A stretch of DNA of 64,000 nucleotides from contig NZ_JAKLTO010000002.1 in NCBI RefSeq assembly GCF_022012335.1, positions 372,001 to 436,000 on the forward strand. Reading direction: 5' to 3'. The notes under the pieces were generated by a model. That model worked only from the letters and a program-made list of their open reading frames with translations, had not been told where the DNA came from and did no database searches. Shown piece after piece: positions 32,667 to 41,987 of this stretch (the first letter of the stretch is position 1; every line of letters starts with the position of its first letter). This stretch comes from Flavobacterium sp. SM15 (GTDB lineage Bacteria; Bacteroidota; Bacteroidia; Flavobacteriales; Flavobacteriaceae). The position numbers and the translations under genes were made by a program.

Positions 32667-34688
32667 ATGAACGAACTACATCTGGAAACCAGCCCTTATC
32701 TGCTACAACACGCAAACAACCCCATTTACTGGAAAGCCTGGAATGACACTGCCTTAAACCAAGCAAAAAACCAAAACAAACTGATAGTGGTCAGCATTGG
32801 ATATTCCGCCTGTCACTGGTGTCATGTAATGGAGCATGAAAGTTTTGAGAATCCAGAAGTGGCTCAAGTGATGAATTCGAACTTTGTTTCCATTAAAGTG
32901 GACCGCGAAGAACGCCCCGATGTAGATGCAATTTACATGAAAGCCGTACAACTGATGACCAAACAAGGCGGTTGGCCCTTAAATGCGGTTTGTCTTCCCG
33001 ATGGACGTCCGGTTTGGGGCGGAACTTATTTCAACAAAGAAAATTGGATGGACATCCTTAATCAACTTCAGAAACTATATACCGAGAATCCGGAAAAAAT
33101 GATTGATTATGCTGAAAAATTGCATCAAGGGATTCAGGTTTTAGGAGTGGTTGAAAAAAATCAATCGGAAGAGCAATTCAATTCGGAACGTCTCAAAGAA
33201 ATGGCAGAAAAATGGTCCAGAAGTTTTGATTGGGATTTTGGAGGATACGCCCGAGCCCCAAAATTCATGATGCCCAACAATTATCTTTTTTTACAACGTT
33301 ACGGATATCAAACGCAATCAAAAGACCTTTTGGATTTTGTGGATTTAACCCTAACCCGAATGGCTTATGGCGGTTTGTTCGACACGGTAGACGGAGGGTT
33401 TTCAAGATATTCGGTGGATCTGCGCTGGCACGTTCCTCATTTTGAAAAAATGCTTTACGATAACGGTCAACTGATTTCACTTTATGCCGAAACCTACAAA
33501 CGCACACAAAACCCTCTTTACAAAGAAGTGATTGAAAAAACACTAAACTTTGTACAGCGTGAATTTCTGAATCAGGATAACGCCTTTTATTCCGCATTGG
33601 ATGCCGATAGCATTAACGAAGTAGGCAAACTGGAAGAAGGCGCATTCTACGTCTGGAAAAAAGAACAACTAAAGGCGCTTTTGAATGAAGACTTTGAAAT
33701 TTTTACCGAAGTTTTCAACGTCAATGAATTCGGATATTGGGAGCACGAGAATTATGTGCTTATTCAGAGTCAGACGATAAACAACCTCGCTTCCCAATTC
33801 GGCTTGACCGAAAACGAATTGCTGCTTAAAAAGAAAAACTGGGAACTACTGCTTTTTAACGAACGGGAAAAACGACCAAAACCAAGACTGGACGACAAAT
33901 CACTTACTTCATGGAATGCAATCATGCTAAAAGGTTATGTCGATGCTTATAAAGCATTAGGCACTACCGAATACTTAACCATCGCCGAAAAAAACGCCAA
34001 ATTTATAATTGAAAAACAATGGTCGGAAGAAGGTTATCTTTGGCATTCCTATAAAGAAGGAAAAAGTACCATTACAGGATTTCTGGAAGATTACGCACTT
34101 GTAATTGATGCTTTTATTGCGATCTATCAAGCGACGTTAAACGAAAACTATCTGTTACAGGCCAAACAGCTTACGGATTATTGTTTGGAGCATTTTTATG
34201 ATCCGGAAAAACAGTTTTTCTCCTTTACTCCAAGAGACAACCAACAATTGATTGCCTTGCATTTTGAAACGGAAGACAATGTAATTCCTGCCTCCAACTC
34301 AGTGATGGCAAACAATCTATACACTTTGAGTATTTTGTTTCACAACACCTATTACGAAAAAACTGCCAAGCAAATGTTACATCACATGCAACCCTACATG
34401 GATTATGCTTCTGCCTTCTCGAATTGGCTGAATCTTTGGCTAAACCTTTCACAAGACAATAAAGAATTGGCAGTTTGCGGAAGTTCGGCTTTGGAAAATG
34501 TAAAGAAATTAAACTCCGAATACCTGCCCAATGTTTTGATTACCGGAAGTACTCAAGAATCAAACCTTCCTTTTCTGCAAAACCGATTTGACCAAGACCA
34601 GCTTCTGTTTTATATTTGCCAGAACAAAAATTGCCTGCTGCCCAACGATTCATTGGAACGCACTTTATCAGAACTTAAAACCTTATAA
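32667..34688 (+). CDS. YyaL/SSP411-type thioredoxin-domain protein
   Basis: This 673-residue cytoplasmic protein has an N-terminal thioredoxin-like domain (about 1-180). Its motif is SACHWCHVMEHESFENPEVAQVMN, and VDREERPDVDAIYM follows. A C-terminal (alpha/alpha)6-barrel resembling glycosidase folds (about 190-673) contains FMMPNNYLFL and GGFSRYSVDLRWHVPHFEKMLYDNGQL. The family is widespread and sometimes annotated as DUF255 or spermatogenesis-associated 20; its biochemical role is not settled. It is complete. The MscS channel gene follows after 5 bp. Confidence 0.93.
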   Translation: MNELHLETSPYLLQHANNPIYWKAWNDTALNQAKNQNKLIVVSIGYSACHWCHVMEHESFENPEVAQVMNSNFVSIKVDREERPDVDAIYMKAVQLMTKQGGWPLNAVCLPDGRPVWGGTYFNKENWMDILNQLQKLYTENPEKMIDYAEKLHQGIQVLGVVEKNQSEEQFNSERLKEMAEKWSRSFDWDFGGYARAPKFMMPNNYLFLQRYGYQTQSKDLLDFVDLTLTRMAYGGLFDTVDGGFSRYSVDLRWHVPHFEKMLYDNGQLISLYAETYKRTQNPLYKEVIEKTLNFVQREFLNQDNAFYSALDADSINEVGKLEEGAFYVWKKEQLKALLNEDFEIFTEVFNVNEFGYWEHENYVLIQSQTINNLASQFGLTENELLLKKKNWELLLFNEREKRPKPRLDDKSLTSWNAIMLKGYVDAYKALGTTEYLTIAEKNAKFIIEKQWSEEGYLWHSYKEGKSTITGFLEDYALVIDAFIAIYQATLNENYLLQAKQLTDYCLEHFYDPEKQFFSFTPRDNQQLIALHFETEDNVIPASNSVMANNLYTLSILFHNTYYEKTAKQMLHHMQPYMDYASAFSNWLNLWLNLSQDNKELAVCGSSALENVKKLNSEYLPNVLITGSTQESNLPFLQNRFDQDQLLFYICQNKNCLLPNDSLERTLSELKTL

Positions 34689-34693
34689 AAGCC

Positions 34694-35464
34694 ATGGAAG
34701 TAGAAAAAATGAACAATCTTTTCGTGCACTATTTTAATTTTTTAGTGGACTATTCCCCTCGCGTGATCTCCGCGATTTTAATTGCGCTGATTGGAATGTG
34801 GGGCATCAAGATTTTCAGTAAGGTTGCCGAGCGCATCATGATTAAACGTGAAATTGAACCTACCCTGATTCAATTTATTTTAGACATACTGGTTTGGGGC
34901 GTTCGCATATTACTTTTTGTAACGGTAATCTCTCGATTAGGAATTGAAACCTCTTCCTTCGTTGCTATTCTTGGAGCAATCGGCTTGGCCGTGGGCATGT
35001 CTTTGCAAGGTTCTTTATCGAATTTTGCCGGCGGTATGCTCATCATCATGTTCAAACCTTTTAAAGTCGGAGACAACATTGAAGCGCAAGGTGAAACCGG
35101 AAAAGTCATGGAAATTCATATTTTCACCACAAAAATATTAACCGCTCAGAACCAGTTCATCTATATCCCCAACGGAGCCTTATCCAATGGAAAAATTAAG
35201 AATTTCTCTCAAAAAACAACACGTCGCAGTGATTTGATTGTACGCACGAATTACAGTTCTGATTTAAAGGTTGTAAAATCGCAATTGGAAGCTATAGTAA
35301 AAGGACATACTAAAGTTTTGAAATCGCCCGCTCCGGAAGTAACGGTAAACGAATTAACCGAAACTACTGTAAATTTTGCAGTTCGTGTTTGGGTAAAAAA
35401 TGCAGACTTGGCAGCTGTCAACTCTGATATTTTGGAGCAAAGTAAAGGTATTGTTAAGCTTTAG
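34694..35464 (+). CDS. Small-conductance mechanosensitive channel (MscS family)
   Basis: This 256-residue inner membrane channel opens under membrane tension and releases solutes in osmotic downshock. Transmembrane segments are about 15-35, 62-85 and 90-115. The pore-lining helix is GAIGLAVGMSLQGSLSNFAGGMLIIMFKPFKVGDNIE, which is diagnostic. A cytoplasmic beta and vestibule domain follows (about 130-256). It is shorter than E. coli MscS (286) but complete in all domains. Its 3' end overlaps the converging tsaB by 11 bp. Confidence 0.95.
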   Translation: MEVEKMNNLFVHYFNFLVDYSPRVISAILIALIGMWGIKIFSKVAERIMIKREIEPTLIQFILDILVWGVRILLFVTVISRLGIETSSFVAILGAIGLAVGMSLQGSLSNFAGGMLIIMFKPFKVGDNIEAQGETGKVMEIHIFTTKILTAQNQFIYIPNGALSNGKIKNFSQKTTRRSDLIVRTNYSSDLKVVKSQLEAIVKGHTKVLKSPAPEVTVNELTETTVNFAVRVWVKNADLAAVNSDILEQSKGIVKL

Positions 35465-36125
35465 GCTTGGTAGTCATCACAAAGTCTTTCAAATAAAAAG
35501 GTTCAAAGTAAGCGACGTCCACAAAGTCGCTTTTTTTGTATTTTTCAAACGACATCAAGGCCATTTCTCTAGCAGATGGATAAATTACTTCATCGTGATA
35601 AACAAACTTGTCTGAAGTTAACACCTCTTTGCATTTTGAAGCTCCATCGCCAATTAAATGTATGGTTTCCGAACACTCTGAATAAGTAGTTTGATCAATG
35701 ATTTCCGCTTGAGTTTCTCTGATTTTCTCATAATCCCTACTGAAGATTGCGGTAAAAGCTTCCATTCTTCGGGCATCAATCATTGGAATGATGATTCCGT
35801 GATTTACAGATATTTTTCTAGATAAAGCTTCCAAAGTATCAGTAGCAATAAGCGGAATACCGAGCGCATAACACAATCCTTTCGCTGCAGAAACCCCAAT
35901 GCGCAATCCCGTATACGATCCCGGCCCCTGACTTACCCCAACAGCATTCAAATCCTGAAAAGTGATTCCTGCTTCTTTTAGAGCTTCTTCAAAGAATACG
36001 TGTAATTTTTCTGCATGGGAATAACCTTGATCAGCTACTTCAATAGAACTAAGAATCGCTCCATCGTGTGCAATAGTTACCGAACAGTTTTTGGTTGCCG
36101 TTTCAATGTTTAAAATATACGCCAT
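35454..36125 (-). CDS. tsaB: TsaB, subunit of the t6A tRNA-modification complex
   Basis: This 223-residue ASKHA-fold protein partners with TsaD in making N6-threonylcarbamoyl-A37 in tRNAs that read ANN codons. It has the N-terminal YILNIETATKNCSVTIAHDG, then GVSQGPGSYTGLRIGVSAAKGLCYALGIPLIATDTLEAL, the family signature. The ATG at 36125 begins MAYILNIETA; an upstream extension to 36200 was rejected. It converges with the MscS gene, overlapping by 11 bp. Confidence 0.94.
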   Translation of the reverse strand: MAYILNIETATKNCSVTIAHDGAILSSIEVADQGYSHAEKLHVFFEEALKEAGITFQDLNAVGVSQGPGSYTGLRIGVSAAKGLCYALGIPLIATDTLEALSRKISVNHGIIIPMIDARRMEAFTAIFSRDYEKIRETQAEIIDQTTYSECSETIHLIGDGASKCKEVLTSDKFVYHDEVIYPSAREMALMSFEKYKKSDFVDVAYFEPFYLKDFVMTTKPKA

Positions 36126-36191
36126 AGGATTGCAATTATTGGCAAAGATACTGTTTTGAAGTACCAAAATCCAATTCTTGAGTTCAATAAA

Positions 36192-36219
36192 AAATCCCAA
36201 ATGTTTTCATTTGGGATTT
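36192..36219 (-). terminator. Terminator after the HlyD-type adaptor gene
   Basis: A 12-bp stem (36192-36203 with 36208-36219, AAATCCCAAATG/CATTTGGGATTT) lies 5 bp past the stop at 36225, with T's following on the minus strand. Confidence 0.85.
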
Positions 36220-36224
36220 ACTGT

Positions 36225-37541
36225 TTAAGCTTTTTTATCTTTATCCTTCTCCGGAGCATCTTTTTTCTTAACCTTTACCTTATCATTAGGATTAAGGTCT
36301 TTGGTTACTGTGGTATAAGGTCCAACAATAATCACATCGCCTTTTTTCAATCCTTGAACCACTTCGATGTTGGTATCGTCCTGAATTCCGGTTTTGATGA
36401 CTTTTAATTTAGCCTTGTCTCCTACTTTTACAAACACACATTCGTATTTTTTATCCGTAGAACCTTTGATCTTTTCTTCTTGTTCTTTTTCCAGTTCTTC
36501 TACAATGTCTTTTTTAGCAGAAGTAGTATCGGTTTTCATCACTACTGCACTAATCGGCACGGCTAAAACATTTTCCTTTTTGGTAGTGATTATATCTACC
36601 GTAGCAGTCATCCCCGGACGGAAAGGTGAAAAATTTGCAGGCTTCCCTTGGATTAAATCCTGGTACGATTCTTTTAAGATGCGTACTTTCACTTTAAAGT
36701 TGGTCACCTGATCGGCCGTAGTAGTAGCCGTTGAAGAGTTCGAGATACTGGTTACCACACCTTTAAACTCTTTTTTCAGATAAGCATCCACTTCAATTTT
36801 TGCTTCGTCCCCAATGCTGATTTTTACGATGTCGTTTTCATTGACATCCACTTCCACTTCCATATTATTAAGATTCGCCACACGTAAAAGCTCAGTACCT
36901 GCCATTTGCTGTGTTCCCAAAACGCGCTCTCCTAATTCCACATCCAATTTAGAAATGGTACCGTCTGCCGGAGCATAAATAGTAGTTCTTCCTAAATTAT
37001 CTTTAGCCTCAGTTACCGTTGCCGAAGCGCTCTTCATGTTATAATATGCCGATTGCTTTGAAGCCTGAGCCACTTCATAAGCCGAAACCACTTTATCCCA
37101 CTCTGATTTGGAAATCACTCCTTTGTCGAATAGTTTTTTATTACGATCATAGTTTGACTTCGCTTCTTTTAGCTGTGCATCTGCCTGGCTTAAACCAGCT
37201 TTGGTAGTTGATAATGACGCTACTGTTCGGTTTACCCCGGAAACATAAATATCCGGATTAATTTTCACCAACAAATCACCTTTTTTTACGGTCTGACCTT
37301 CTTTGATTGGCAAATCAATAATCTCTCCGGAAACTTCAGATGAAATTTTAACTTCCACTTCCGGCTGGATTTTTCCTGTGGCCGAAACGGTTTCTACTAT
37401 AGTGATGGCGTCGGTTTTGGCAACCTCTACCTCTTTTCCTTCTTCTTTATTACCGATAACACCGGTTTTACTTAATCCAACCAGTAGTGCTACTAAACCA
37501 ACAGCGCCTCCTGCTAATAAATATTTTGTTCTTTTTGTCAT
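36225..37541 (-). CDS. HlyD/MacA-type efflux periplasmic adaptor
   Basis: This 438-residue membrane fusion protein connects an inner-membrane exporter to an outer-membrane TolC channel. It has one N-terminal transmembrane segment (about 8-26) and the barrel-sandwich half-motif (VKISSEVSGEIIDLPIKEGQTVKKGDLLVKI). A coiled-coil hairpin follows (about 95-170, KAGLSQADAQLKEAKSNYDRNKKLFDKG), then beta-barrel and membrane-proximal domains. It ends with a very lysine-rich tail (DKVKVKKKDAPEKDKDKKA). It is 3 bp downstream of the TolC gene. No exporter gene lies in the window on this strand, so the pump partner is elsewhere. Confidence 0.92.
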   Translation of the reverse strand: MTKRTKYLLAGGAVGLVALLVGLSKTGVIGNKEEGKEVEVAKTDAITIVETVSATGKIQPEVEVKISSEVSGEIIDLPIKEGQTVKKGDLLVKINPDIYVSGVNRTVASLSTTKAGLSQADAQLKEAKSNYDRNKKLFDKGVISKSEWDKVVSAYEVAQASKQSAYYNMKSASATVTEAKDNLGRTTIYAPADGTISKLDVELGERVLGTQQMAGTELLRVANLNNMEVEVDVNENDIVKISIGDEAKIEVDAYLKKEFKGVVTSISNSSTATTTADQVTNFKVKVRILKESYQDLIQGKPANFSPFRPGMTATVDIITTKKENVLAVPISAVVMKTDTTSAKKDIVEELEKEQEEKIKGSTDKKYECVFVKVGDKAKLKVIKTGIQDDTNIEVVQGLKKGDVIIVGPYTTVTKDLNPNDKVKVKKKDAPEKDKDKKA

Positions 37542-37544
37542 GGC

Positions 37545-38927
37545 TTATTGTTTTTGTACAATCGGAATTCCGAAATAAAACTCAAGTATTTTGGTTCTGA
37601 AAATATAATCGTATTTGGTGCGCAACACTTCAGACTGCGCTGTAACATATAAGGTTTGCGTTTGATTGAAATCGAAAACATTCATTAAGCCTACCTCATA
37701 ACGGTCTTTTGCATAATTGAAGGCCTTTTCGCGGGATTCTAAAGTAGAAACCGCTGCTTCATAAGACTTCAAAGCACCTTTAGTATCAGTATATGCGGTG
37801 TAAACCGTTCTCTCTAAGTCCAATCCCTTTTGCTCTAAATTGATTTTGGATCGCTCCAACGCCACTTTAGAACGAGAAACATTATTTCGAGCTGAAAAAC
37901 CATTCAAAATAGGAATATTTAGAGACAATCCAAAATTATGACCTTTATTATTACTTAGCTGATCAAAGAATGGCAATGCCTTTCCCATTATTGGCTGACC
38001 AGTAGCAAAATCATAATCTACAACTCGATCTGCATAAGCAACTCGAGAATTGAAACTATAGAATCCAGTCAATGAAGGCTGATACGCACCTCGTGCAATT
38101 TTTAAATCTTTTTCTGCCATAGACACACTAGTCTGAGCCAATTTAATATCAGTACGGGTTTCTTTCGCTTTTTCAAAAATTGCATTAGGTTCCTGCATTA
38201 ATATACTGCTTTCCTGAACCGGAATGGAACTGTCTGCAATATCAAATTCCTGAAAATTATCCAATTGCAGTAACTGCGCTAAACTCAATTTTGAAATCAA
38301 AAGCGCATTTTCAGCAGCAATCAACCTTTGATTATCGGTTGCAACAGTTGCTTTAACGTCTAACAAATCTCCCTTAGGAACCACCCCTGCATCAACCAAT
38401 TCCTGGCTACGTTCCAATTGTTTAGTATCATAAGCCAATTGTTCCTGCTGTACCTTCAAGTTCTCTTTATTAAAGATAATCTGCAAATAAGCATTCACTA
38501 CATTAAGCGAAACATCCTCCTGCATTTTTGTCAATTGGTATTGTGAAGAGACCATAGACAAATTAGCCTTACGAAGCTGGTTTTGATTCTGCAAACCTTT
38601 GTAAATATCAATACCCGCATTGATTCCCATTGAGGTATATTGCGTGGTTGCTGTGTTGGTTTGGTTGGTTACCGGATTGATATTCAATCCAATATTCCAG
38701 GAATGTTGTGCCTGACCATTAATCGAAGGCAAAAAATTCCCGTAGGCATCTCTTTTAGAAATTTGGGAAAGCTGATTATCCAACTCGGTGTTCTTAATAG
38801 AGATGTTTTTTTCCATTGCATAGTTTACACATTCCTCCAGTGTCCATTTTTTTGATTGGGCATTAGAAGGCAAGGCAGTCAGTAGCAATCCGAAAAATAA
38901 AATTTTAATTTTTTTTGTCCTTTTCAT
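37545..38927 (-). CDS. TolC-family outer membrane efflux protein
   Basis: This 460-residue outer membrane factor has a signal peptide (MKRTKKIKILFFGLLLTALPSNAQ). Two OEP repeats follow: KWTLEECVNYAMEKNISIKNTELDNQLSQIS and the second half with ERSKINLEQKGLDLERTVYTAYTDTKGALKSYEAA. It forms the exit duct for the HlyD-linked pump encoded 3 bp downstream. A -7-like TATCTTTG is found upstream on the minus strand (38960-38953), with no clear -33 box. Confidence 0.95.
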   Translation of the reverse strand: MKRTKKIKILFFGLLLTALPSNAQSKKWTLEECVNYAMEKNISIKNTELDNQLSQISKRDAYGNFLPSINGQAQHSWNIGLNINPVTNQTNTATTQYTSMGINAGIDIYKGLQNQNQLRKANLSMVSSQYQLTKMQEDVSLNVVNAYLQIIFNKENLKVQQEQLAYDTKQLERSQELVDAGVVPKGDLLDVKATVATDNQRLIAAENALLISKLSLAQLLQLDNFQEFDIADSSIPVQESSILMQEPNAIFEKAKETRTDIKLAQTSVSMAEKDLKIARGAYQPSLTGFYSFNSRVAYADRVVDYDFATGQPIMGKALPFFDQLSNNKGHNFGLSLNIPILNGFSARNNVSRSKVALERSKINLEQKGLDLERTVYTAYTDTKGALKSYEAAVSTLESREKAFNYAKDRYEVGLMNVFDFNQTQTLYVTAQSEVLRTKYDYIFRTKILEFYFGIPIVQKQ

Positions 38928-39077
38928 AGTATTCTTTTGGAAAAGAGAGTCACAAAGATATCATTTTTGAGAGGAATCTCTTATTCTTAAAAACCATAAG
39001 ACGCATTTCTTTATAAAACGTTACAGCCTGCATGAAATAAAAATTTTACATTTACATCGATTTTTAGTATTTTTTTC

Positions 39078-40469
39078 ATGAAAACCTTTCTTTCCCTTGT
39101 TGTTATAATCGGAGCAATCGTTTTGTTTGCAAGTTGCTCGTCTTCCAAAAAAATTGAAGCCCTCAAACCTGCCCCGAGTGACGCTACACCAACGGTCTAC
39201 AAAACCACAACTTCTTACATCAACATGCCGGTAGAAGTGCCTATTAAGGAAATTGAAACGCAATTAAATAAAGCACTTACGGCTTTGATCTACAACGACA
39301 GTATTATTGAAGACGACAAAACCGAGATGAAAATCTGGAAACAGGCACCCATCAAATTAATTGAAAAAGACGGGAAAATACAGTCGCAACTTCCGATGAA
39401 AATTTGGATTCGCGTAAAATACGGAACCGAATATCTGGGACTTAACGACATGAAAGACATCAACCTTAACGGAACCATTACTTTGCTAAGTGATGCCAAG
39501 CTTTCAAATTGGAAATTAACCACAAATTCCATAATTGAAGATTTTCAATGGAGCGAAAGCCCTTCTATTGAAGTAAAAGGACGCAACATCCCAATAACGT
39601 ATCTGGTTAACCCTACCCTTCGCATTTTCAAATCAAAAATTGCCAAAAAAATAGATGAAGCCATTAATAAAACTACCGATTTCAAACCTCAGGTCTTGTC
39701 GGTATTGGAAAAGTTAAGCACACCGTTTCAAACCAGCGAGCAATACGAAACCTGGTTCAAACTGATTCCTTCAGAACTTTATGTAACCGATGCTAAACTT
39801 TCCAAAAGCAACATTACTATGGATATGGGCCTGAAATGCACCATGCAAACCATCGTTGGACAACAGCCCGCGAATACTTTTAAAAAGGAAAACATTCTTT
39901 TGAAACCCGTAGCCAAAATTCCAAATAAAATTGAGGCAACCGTAGCAGCAGTTTCCACTTATGAAAGCGCCTCCCGCATCTTAACCAAAAACTTTCAGGG
40001 TCAAACCTTTGCATCCGGAAGTAGAAAAATAACGGTTCAAAAAGTAGATTTATGGCACAAAGACGGTAAAATGATCATTGCTTTAGACATGATGGGCAGT
40101 GTAACCGGAACCATTTATCTGACCGGTTATCCAAATTACAACGCTGTTACTAAGGAAATTTATTTCGACCAGATGGATTATGTCCTGAACACCAAAGGCG
40201 TGCTTACCAAAACCGCAAACTGGTTGCTTAGCGGCATGATTCTACGCAAAATACAGGAAAGCTGTCGTTACTCCATCAAAGGGAATTTAGAGGAAGGAAA
40301 GAAAAACATCCAGCCTTATTTAAGCAACTATTCTCCGATGAAAGGCGTTTTTGTAAACGGTTCGCTAAACGATTTCGAATTTGACAAAGTAGAACTTACC
40401 GACAAAGCCATTATCGCCTTTATAAAGACTTCAGGGCAGATGAGCGTAAAGATCGACGGAATGGAATAA
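39078..40469 (+). CDS. DUF4403 lipoprotein
   Basis: This 463-residue lipoprotein has signal MKTFLSLVVIIGAIVLFASCSSS with lipobox FASC (Cys20). The remainder is DUF4403, an all-beta domain of unknown function that looks like a tubular lipid-binding (TULIP/YceB-like) fold. It has INMPVEVPIKEIETQLNKAL, then RIFKSKIAKKIDEAIN, ...WLLSGMILRKIQESCRYSIKGNLEEGKKNIQPYL. It is probably anchored in the periplasm. The gene stands alone, divergent from the TolC/HlyD pair and convergent with the oxidase run. Confidence 0.85.
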   Translation: MKTFLSLVVIIGAIVLFASCSSSKKIEALKPAPSDATPTVYKTTTSYINMPVEVPIKEIETQLNKALTALIYNDSIIEDDKTEMKIWKQAPIKLIEKDGKIQSQLPMKIWIRVKYGTEYLGLNDMKDINLNGTITLLSDAKLSNWKLTTNSIIEDFQWSESPSIEVKGRNIPITYLVNPTLRIFKSKIAKKIDEAINKTTDFKPQVLSVLEKLSTPFQTSEQYETWFKLIPSELYVTDAKLSKSNITMDMGLKCTMQTIVGQQPANTFKKENILLKPVAKIPNKIEATVAAVSTYESASRILTKNFQGQTFASGSRKITVQKVDLWHKDGKMIIALDMMGSVTGTIYLTGYPNYNAVTKEIYFDQMDYVLNTKGVLTKTANWLLSGMILRKIQESCRYSIKGNLEEGKKNIQPYLSNYSPMKGVFVNGSLNDFEFDKVELTDKAIIAFIKTSGQMSVKIDGME

Positions 40470-40473
40470 CAAC

Positions 40474-40505
40474 AAAAAAGCAGCTTAGTTATAAGCTGCT
40501 TTTTT
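40474..40505. terminator. Terminator shared by DUF4403 and the oxidase run
   Basis: A 10-bp stem (40478-40487 with 40492-40501, AAGCAGCTTA/TAAGCTGCTT, loop GTTA) is extended by A's and T's on each side. It lies between converging genes and can work in both directions. Confidence 0.88.
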
Positions 40506-40506
40506 G

Positions 40507-40785
40507 TTATTTCTCTTCTTTCTTTTTACCATACTTTAATCGATAAATGGCATAACCGATAGCCCCCACAAGAATATAAGGTATTGCCATCAGATAAACG
40601 ATTCCGTCGTTAACGGCTCCTGCCTGCACACCGGATTCTTCACTTTCCAACGCAGCGCGACACATAGCACACTGTGCATTGGCATCCAAAGTAAAAAAAC
40701 AAAACACAAGCAACAAAAGAAAAATTGCCGTTTTATTATTCAGTTTTTTAACTCTAAACTTTATGTTTTCAGATTTAACGAACAT
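40507..40785 (-). CDS. Small CxxC membrane protein in the oxidase run
   Basis: This 92-residue protein has an N-terminal hydrophobic signal (about 18-38) cleaved or anchored near ANAQ, then CAMCRAALESEESG with a Cys-X2-Cys pair. A C-terminal transmembrane helix (about 62-82) and a lysine/glutamate tail (KKKEEK) follow. I do not know a named family. Its place after DUF420 and SCO1 suggests an assembly role for the terminal oxidase or copper handling. The start overlaps the DUF420 stop by 11 bp. Function is inferred from position only. Confidence 0.75.
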   Translation of the reverse strand: MFVKSENIKFRVKKLNNKTAIFLLLLVFCFFTLDANAQCAMCRAALESEESGVQAGAVNDGIVYLMAIPYILVGAIGYAIYRLKYGKKKEEK

Positions 40786-41356
40786 AATACGGGGAAATCA
40801 TTAGATAAACTATCACACCAGTAACCGCCACATACAACCACAATGGAAAAGTAATTTTAGCAATCTTTTTATGTCTCTCGAAGCTTTTAGAAATTGCACG
40901 AACATAAGTAATGAGCACAAAAGGGATAATCACAATGGAAAGCAGAATATGTGATAAAAGAATAACCAAATAAAGCAATCGCATTCCTCCGATAGCAGTT
41001 GCTTCATCTGCATCCAGAATACCATTGTGATTAACATCTCCAAAAACCGTTGAATCTGCAGTCATGTGATACGCCACATACATTCCCAAAAAGGCCACAG
41101 AACACGCAATTGCAACTTTAATAAGCAACTCGTGCTGCTTTCTTTTTCCAGCTTTAATCGACCATACAGCTGCAATCAATAAAACTGCAGTGATTCCGTT
41201 AATTGTGGCGTAAATTGGCGGCAGAAACGACAACGGCTCTACGTCATAACCAAGTTTTCTCAAATTAACACCAAATAACAATGCCACCACTAAAGGAATG
41301 GCAACCGACAATACGACAATCCACTTATTGTATTTCTGTTCAACTGAATGTTCCAT
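40775..41356 (-). CDS. DUF420 membrane protein
   Basis: This 193-residue protein has five hydrophobic segments (about 13-30, 45-65, 80-97, 122-148 and 168-188) and the histidines of DUF420 (YHMTADSTVFGD, LVILLSHILLSIVIIPFVLIT, RHKKIAK). DUF420 is related to the CtaM family and is linked by position to cytochrome oxidase. The loop DVNHNGILDADEA looks like an EF-hand-type insert. It follows directly on the SCO gene with no gap. Confidence 0.85.
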   Translation of the reverse strand: MEHSVEQKYNKWIVVLSVAIPLVVALLFGVNLRKLGYDVEPLSFLPPIYATINGITAVLLIAAVWSIKAGKRKQHELLIKVAIACSVAFLGMYVAYHMTADSTVFGDVNHNGILDADEATAIGGMRLLYLVILLSHILLSIVIIPFVLITYVRAISKSFERHKKIAKITFPLWLYVAVTGVIVYLMISPYYVR

Positions 41357-41983
41357 TTATTCTTCCAATAATTTTTTAATATCTTCTTTTAACATATCGA
41401 TTCCCGGCTGCTCCAATCCATCATAGTACAAGATCGGATTATCAAAAGCATCTCTTCTACACCTAATATTTCCTTCTTTATCCACCAAGGCAAACATTCC
41501 GGAATGCTCAAAACCACCATTTACATTTTTATTTTCACCCGCATAAAGATTGAACCCCGTTTGGGCCAGCTTAAAAATATAAGCTTTGTCACCCGTCAAA
41601 AAGTGCCAGTTGTAATGTTTTGCTCCCAATAATTCAGCATGCTTTTTCAAATGCTCAGGTGTATCATTTGCAGGATCAATGGTGATGGAAGCAATACCAA
41701 AATCGGGTTTGCCATAAAATTCCTTTTGCAATTGCAACATATTTTGGTTCATTTTTGGACAAATGGTTGGACAGCTGGAAAAGAAAAACTCTACCACATA
41801 AACCTTTCCCAAATAATCTTTATCCGAAATTTTTTTATTGTTCTGATCCGTGAGTTCAAACTTAGGAACAGGTCCAACCGTATGCAAATCGGATTTTTGA
41901 AACTTGGAAACGATTTTCGGAACGGCCCATATCCCAAAAATCAAAACGATAAAGGAGATTCCTATATAGGATTTATTTTTCAT
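41357..41983 (-). CDS. SCO1/SenC copper chaperone
   Basis: This 208-residue membrane-anchored thioredoxin-fold protein delivers copper to the CuA centre of cytochrome oxidase. It has an N-terminal anchor (about 5-22) and the CPTICPKM motif with the copper-binding CxxxC. A later histidine is in EHSGMFALVDKEGN, and the segment FFFSSCPTICP is standard. It is translated right after a second, cysteine-poor SCO-like protein (4-bp gap) and right before DUF420. Confidence 0.93.
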   Translation of the reverse strand: MKNKSYIGISFIVLIFGIWAVPKIVSKFQKSDLHTVGPVPKFELTDQNNKKISDKDYLGKVYVVEFFFSSCPTICPKMNQNMLQLQKEFYGKPDFGIASITIDPANDTPEHLKKHAELLGAKHYNWHFLTGDKAYIFKLAQTGFNLYAGENKNVNGGFEHSGMFALVDKEGNIRCRRDAFDNPILYYDGLEQPGIDMLKEDIKKLLEE

Positions 41984-41987
41984 TGAA

